A program made the translations under genes and the position numbers. From positions 1,612,001 through 1,676,000 of the forward strand of contig NZ_JACDXU010000001.1 in assembly GCF_020539485.1 (NCBI RefSeq): DNA of 64,000 nucleotides. Direction: 5' to 3'. This document shows positions 60,277 through 64,000 of the stretch, one piece after another (the stretch's first letter is position 1; every line of letters begins with the position of its first letter). Origin of the DNA: Fulverythrobacter ferritrahens (GTDB lineage: Bacteria > Pseudomonadota > Alphaproteobacteria > Sphingomonadales > Sphingomonadaceae). Below the pieces are notes generated by a model. That model was not told the DNA's origin. It was given only the letters and a program-made list of their open reading frames with translations, and did not search any database.

Positions 60277-63057
60277 ATGAATGCACTTCCTGTTCGGGTC
60301 ATGAACCCGAGCAAACGCGGCCTTTTGCTGGCTGGCGTCGCGACAATCATCGCCGGCGCCGTGCCGCAGACCGCTTTCGCGCAACAGGCCGAACCGCAGG
60401 ATGACGCGATCGTGGTCACCGGCTTTCGCAAGTCGCTGAGCGAAGCGCGAAATATCAAGAAAGAGGAAGTGATTCAGAAGGACGTCATCGTCGCTGAAGA
60501 CATGGCGAAGTTTCCGGAACTGAATCTGGCCGAATCGCTGCAGCGCCTGCCCGGCGTGCAGATCACCCGCGAAGCGGGCGAAGGCCGCCGCATCTCGCTG
60601 CGCGGCCTCGGCTCCGATTTCGCTCGGGTCCAGCTGAACGGCATGGAAGTGCTCGGCAACGTCGACTCGGCGCAGGACAGCCGCGGCCAGCGCACGCGCG
60701 ACCGCGCGTTCGACTTCAACATCTTCGCCTCGGAACTGTTCTCGCGCGTCGAAGTCGAGAAGACTTTTCAGGCGGCCCAGAACGAGGGCGGCATGGCCGG
60801 CACCGTCGGCCTCTTCACCGGCAAGCCGCTCGAATATGGCGAAGGCACCAAGGGTGCCATCTCGCTGAAGCTGGGCACCAATGAATATACCAAGGATGCG
60901 CAACCGCGCATTGCAGCCATGCTCAGCCAGAACTGGGACGACCGGTTCGGTATCCTGCTGTCGGTTGCCTATTCGAAGCGCAAGACCACCGAGCAGGGCC
61001 ACAATACCTATAATTATTCCAAACCCGGCGCCGAAACCATGCAAGGCCTGGTCGACAAGGGCCTCGACATCTCTCACCTGAGTGCAGAGCAGCAGGCCAA
61101 GCTCCTGTCGGGCGACCTCTATTTCGCAGACGGCAATCGCATTTCCTCATGGAACGCGGAAGCGGAGCGTCTCGGCCTGACCGGCGCGGTGCAGTGGAAG
61201 CCGAACGACGATCTGCTGCTGACCCTCGACGTGCTGCATGGCCAGTTCACCACTCACCGGAACGAGATGCACCTCGCAACCCGTCCGCTTGCGTCGACGG
61301 GTTCAGTCGCATTCGACACGGCTGCAGGTGCTGTCTGGCCTGCCGCTTTCAAGACCCCGTCCGTCATCAACGATCTTGCATGGGACGATAACGGCTACGT
61401 CACCATGACCGACGTCACCGGGACCACCTTCGGCAGCGAGCATCGCCGTTCGCTCAACAAGAACCGTTTCGATCAGATCGCCCTGACAGGCAGCTGGGAT
61501 GTGACCGACCGGCTCACCTTCGACGGTCACATCGGCTATGAAAAGTCGACCTACAAGACGCCGTATGACGACAAGTTCTACATGCGCGCCAAGGGCAATC
61601 TGGTGGCCAATTACGGCGCCGACGGCCAGTCCGCCTCGTTCGAATATCCGAACTGGGATCCCACCGATGCGACGAACTACGCAATGGACGATTTCTATTA
61701 TCGCGCGTTCGACAATTCATCGGAACTGCGCGAAGGCGTGGCCAATCTGCGTTACAAGCTGAACGACGCGCTGACCTTCCGCGCGGGCGTTGCCTATCAC
61801 CGCTTCTCGCAGGACGGCATCGACCTGTTCTATGACGGCAACGTCAACGGAACCCGCCCCAAGACGCGCGGCACTTCCGTGGCGGACATCACCACGGTCT
61901 TCACCAATCAGTTCGGCTCCTGGCTGATCGGCGATTACGATCTCGGCTTCGCGAAATACAATGAGTACCACCGCCTTGAGAAGAACAAGGACGGTTCGGG
62001 CGGCGCACTGCAGGACATCGAGAACGTCTACACCACCTCGGAAGAGACGATCTCCGAATATGCCCAGATGGACTGGGATAGCCAGCTGTTCGGCAAGCGT
62101 TTTCGCGGCAACATCGGCCTGCGCGGTTATCACACCAAGACCCATGGCACCGGCTGGATCCAGGGTGACAGCTACGCCTATCTCGGAACTACCGACGTAA
62201 GCGGCAGCTACTCGGGCGTGCTGCCCGCAATGAACGCCGTGCTGGAACTGACCCCCGACATGCTGGTGCGCTTCGCTGCAACGCAGAACCTGAACCGTCC
62301 CGGCATGGGTTCGATGGCGGCCAAGGGCAGCGCCTTCAAGAATGAGGATTCCGGCGAAATCACCGCCTCGCGCGGCAACCCGGAACTCAAGCCCTATAAG
62401 GACACCACGCTGGACTTCGCGGCTGAATATTACTTCGGCAAGGTCGGCCTGATTTCGGCAAGCGTGTTCCACAAGTGGATAAAGAACTTCATCGGCAACG
62501 AAACGCTGGAAGACATCCCCTTCAGCGAAACGGGCGTGCCCTATTCGACGATCCCGGGGGCCACGGCGGACACCATCGTTTCCGAATTCAACATGCCGGT
62601 CAACGTACCCGGAACGAAGAGCCTGACAGGAATCGAACTGGCCGCACAGGCCCAGTTCTCGTTCCTCCCGGCCCCCTTCGACAATCTCGGCGCGGTGGCG
62701 AACTTCACTTACGTGGATGCCGATGAGGAGATCACCGGCATTTCGAAGACCAGCTATAACGCGACGATCTATTACGAAACCGACCGCTGGGGCCTGCGTG
62801 GTTCGATGAGCCATCGCAGCCGCTGGTATTCCGGCCGCAGCGATTCCGTGATGAGCGCCAGCACCCGGGGCTTCGAGGCAACCACCTATGTTGACGCTTC
62901 GGCCTTCTACAACATCACCGATGCATTCCAGATCTCGCTCAATGCGATCAATCTGACGAATGAGAAGGACACCCAGTTCTGGGGCCAGAACCGCTACCTC
63001 TACAATCAGACCCAGAGCGGGACGACCTACATGGCCGGCCTCAGCTACAAGTTCTGA
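60277..63057 (+). CDS. TonB-dependent outer-membrane receptor
   Basis: The 926-residue protein starts at the ATG at 60277 (GGGG eight bases before it). Signal peptide: LLAGVATIIAGAVPQTAFAQ. TonB-box-like segment: DAIVVTGFRKSLSEARNIKK. Plug: MAKFPELNLAESLQRLPGVQ and ISLRGLGSDFARVQLNGMEV, typical of the large receptors often used for oligosaccharides or related polymers. The barrel ends in a Phe (GLSYKF). A strong terminator follows, and sulfotransferase and further genes lie downstream. Substrate unknown. Confidence 0.95.
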   Translation: MNALPVRVMNPSKRGLLLAGVATIIAGAVPQTAFAQQAEPQDDAIVVTGFRKSLSEARNIKKEEVIQKDVIVAEDMAKFPELNLAESLQRLPGVQITREAGEGRRISLRGLGSDFARVQLNGMEVLGNVDSAQDSRGQRTRDRAFDFNIFASELFSRVEVEKTFQAAQNEGGMAGTVGLFTGKPLEYGEGTKGAISLKLGTNEYTKDAQPRIAAMLSQNWDDRFGILLSVAYSKRKTTEQGHNTYNYSKPGAETMQGLVDKGLDISHLSAEQQAKLLSGDLYFADGNRISSWNAEAERLGLTGAVQWKPNDDLLLTLDVLHGQFTTHRNEMHLATRPLASTGSVAFDTAAGAVWPAAFKTPSVINDLAWDDNGYVTMTDVTGTTFGSEHRRSLNKNRFDQIALTGSWDVTDRLTFDGHIGYEKSTYKTPYDDKFYMRAKGNLVANYGADGQSASFEYPNWDPTDATNYAMDDFYYRAFDNSSELREGVANLRYKLNDALTFRAGVAYHRFSQDGIDLFYDGNVNGTRPKTRGTSVADITTVFTNQFGSWLIGDYDLGFAKYNEYHRLEKNKDGSGGALQDIENVYTTSEETISEYAQMDWDSQLFGKRFRGNIGLRGYHTKTHGTGWIQGDSYAYLGTTDVSGSYSGVLPAMNAVLELTPDMLVRFAATQNLNRPGMGSMAAKGSAFKNEDSGEITASRGNPELKPYKDTTLDFAAEYYFGKVGLISASVFHKWIKNFIGNETLEDIPFSETGVPYSTIPGATADTIVSEFNMPVNVPGTKSLTGIELAAQAQFSFLPAPFDNLGAVANFTYVDADEEITGISKTSYNATIYYETDRWGLRGSMSHRSRWYSGRSDSVMSASTRGFEATTYVDASAFYNITDAFQISLNAINLTNEKDTQFWGQNRYLYNQTQSGTTYMAGLSYKF

Positions 63058-63079
63058 GGTAGCCACCCGTTCCACATCG

Positions 63080-63114
63080 TGCGCCCCCTCTCTTTGACGA
63101 GGGGGCGCATTTTT
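63080..63114 (+). terminator. Rho-independent terminator after the TonB receptor gene
   Basis: TGCGCCCCCTC-8 bases-GAGGGGGCGCA, an 11-bp perfect stem, followed by five T. Confidence 0.92.
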
Positions 63115-63127
63115 CGTGTGATGCACC

Positions 63128-63766
63128 ATGATAGTTTCCCATCATCACCGCTTCATCTTCACGGCCGTCCCCAAAACCGGCACTCATGCCGTGCGGCAGG
63201 CCCTGCGCGAACAGATGGGTGATGAGGATATCGAACAGGTCGGCCTGTTCGTGAACAGGCGCTTCCCCTGGCCTGAACTGGCGGCGATCCAGCACGGCCA
63301 CCTTTCCCTGCGGCAGCTGCGGCCGTTCCTGGGTGAGGATGCCTTCAACGGCTATTTCAAATTCGCCTTCGTCCGCAATCCCTTCGACCGCTTCGTTTCC
63401 TATTGCGCCTTCATGCTGCGCGGTGGAGACCTGTTCGAACGGCAGCCGCGAGAGGTTATGTATCACTTCCTGTTCCGGGAGCCGCCGGAGCAGCACATCC
63501 TGTTCCAGCTGCAAGCCGCGCTGCTGGTGGATGATAACGGCAAAACCCTGCTGACGGATCAGGTCGGCCGGGTGGAGGATATGCAGGGTTCCTACGATAC
63601 GATCTGCGCGCGGATCGGCATTCCCTCCCGTCCGCTCGACCGTGTGAATGGCAGCAGCCATGCCGACTATCGCCGCTATTATGACCAGCCTCTGATCGAT
63701 GGCATCGCCGCCCGGTATGCGCTGGATCTTGAACTGTTCGGCTATGATTTTGAGGGCGCTCGATGA
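63128..63766 (+). CDS. Sulfotransferase family 2-type protein
   Basis: The 212-residue protein shows both PAPS-binding signatures of sulfotransferases: FTAVPKTGTHAVRQAL (5'-phosphosulfate loop, 15-20) and FAFVRNPFDRFVSYC (3'-phosphate motif with Arg83 and Asp87). Sulfotransferases move sulfate from PAPS to a carbohydrate, lipid or peptide hydroxyl. It starts 14 bases after the receptor terminator and its stop overlaps the next ATG (ATGA), so it forms a separate operon with the following gene. Acceptor unknown. Confidence 0.85.
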   Translation: MIVSHHHRFIFTAVPKTGTHAVRQALREQMGDEDIEQVGLFVNRRFPWPELAAIQHGHLSLRQLRPFLGEDAFNGYFKFAFVRNPFDRFVSYCAFMLRGGDLFERQPREVMYHFLFREPPEQHILFQLQAALLVDDNGKTLLTDQVGRVEDMQGSYDTICARIGIPSRPLDRVNGSSHADYRRYYDQPLIDGIAARYALDLELFGYDFEGAR

Positions 63767-64000
63767 CCCCTGCGCGTCCCGCCGCCAATCCACGCAAGAC
63801 CACCACGGTCCGCAAGCTAGGCCCAGTCGACATCGCCGCCCTGCGCGCGGCCGTTCTGGCGATCCCGGAAAGCGTGTGGGAGGTGGAAAATGCCGCAAAG
63901 CCCAACAAATTCGAAGTGCTGGACCAGACCCGCCACATCGTGTTCCGCTTCATCTCCAGCCCGCGAGACTGGCGCGGCTCTTATGATTGCCCCGCCTGGG
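63763..64000 (+). CDS. Unidentified protein, truncated by window end (possible hydroxylase-like)
   Basis: The open frame runs from the ATG at 63763, overlapping the sulfotransferase stop by 4 bases, to the end of the window (about 79 codons). The visible part starts MTPARPAANPRKTTTVRKLG, then DIAALRAAVLAIPESVWEVE and FRFISSPRDWRGSYDCPAW. The layout recalls the N-terminal part of 2-oxoglutarate-dependent aspartyl/asparaginyl hydroxylase-like proteins, but the metal-binding motif would lie beyond the window, so the function is open. Confidence 0.6.
   Translation, partial: MTPARPAANPRKTTTVRKLGPVDIAALRAAVLAIPESVWEVENAAKPNKFEVLDQTRHIVFRFISSPRDWRGSYDCPAW

Overview
The window reads as a chromosomal segment of a GC-rich alphaproteobacterium, most likely a sphingomonad (Novosphingobium/Sphingobium-like). 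The reasons are three large TonB-dependent receptors, SnoaL/GMC/SDR catabolic modules, a NasS/NasT-controlled nitrate cluster, a HisKA_3 kinase with a LuxR-type regulator, and short overlapping operons. This placement is inference from gene content. I found no rRNA, tRNA, CRISPR array, insertion sequence or phage gene.

Layout. (1) 1-4783: a 5'-truncated TonB-dependent receptor and an S9 peptidase, a probable peptide uptake and cleavage pair. (2) 4719-18812, minus strand: a complete nitrate assimilation cluster in the order nasT, nasS, leader, nrtA, nrtB, fused double ATPase, outer-membrane barrel, leader, nirB, nirD, nasA, cobA. Both leaders carry an ANTAR-type hexaloop hairpin whose 3' arm is also the 5' arm of a Rho-independent terminator. 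This is the arrangement expected for NasT antitermination, and both leaders share a promoter architecture. (3) 18927-24535: a tandem double TetR regulator, a NarX-type membrane kinase broken by a C8 tract, its LuxR-type response regulator and a lipoprotein. (4) 24743-35672: a catabolic island with two SnoaL-like proteins, a lipoprotein PQQ/heme dehydrogenase, MFS transporter, AraC regulator, aldehyde dehydrogenase, two DUF3237 proteins, a GMC oxidoreductase and an SDR. The substrate is unknown.

(5) 35695-40449, minus strand: a tight four-gene operon of a BcsS-like outer-membrane protein, Alg8-type glycosyltransferase, Alg44-type PilZ/HlyD protein and a PL5 alginate lyase, without the rest of the classical alginate machinery. 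(6) 40580-42584: an SDR and three small proteins. (7) 43009-45546: an MreB paralogue behind a 441-residue crescentin-like coiled-coil protein, preceded by very AT-rich DNA. (8) 46279-48072: a DEAD-box RNA helicase. (9) 48261-56009: a second catabolic module (MFS, GMC, SnoaL, SDR, TonB receptor, MarR) that parallels region 4. (10) 56028-64000: a CinA-type amidase, divergent phosphocholine and PI-type phospholipases, a third TonB receptor sharing a 12-bp operator-like palindrome with the phospholipase promoter region, a sulfotransferase and a truncated gene.

The most interesting candidates are the compact Alg8/Alg44/lyase/BcsS operon, the MreB plus crescentin-like pair, and the duplicated NasT leader with its shared upstream box. 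Gene functions are assigned from motifs seen in the translations. No database search was possible.
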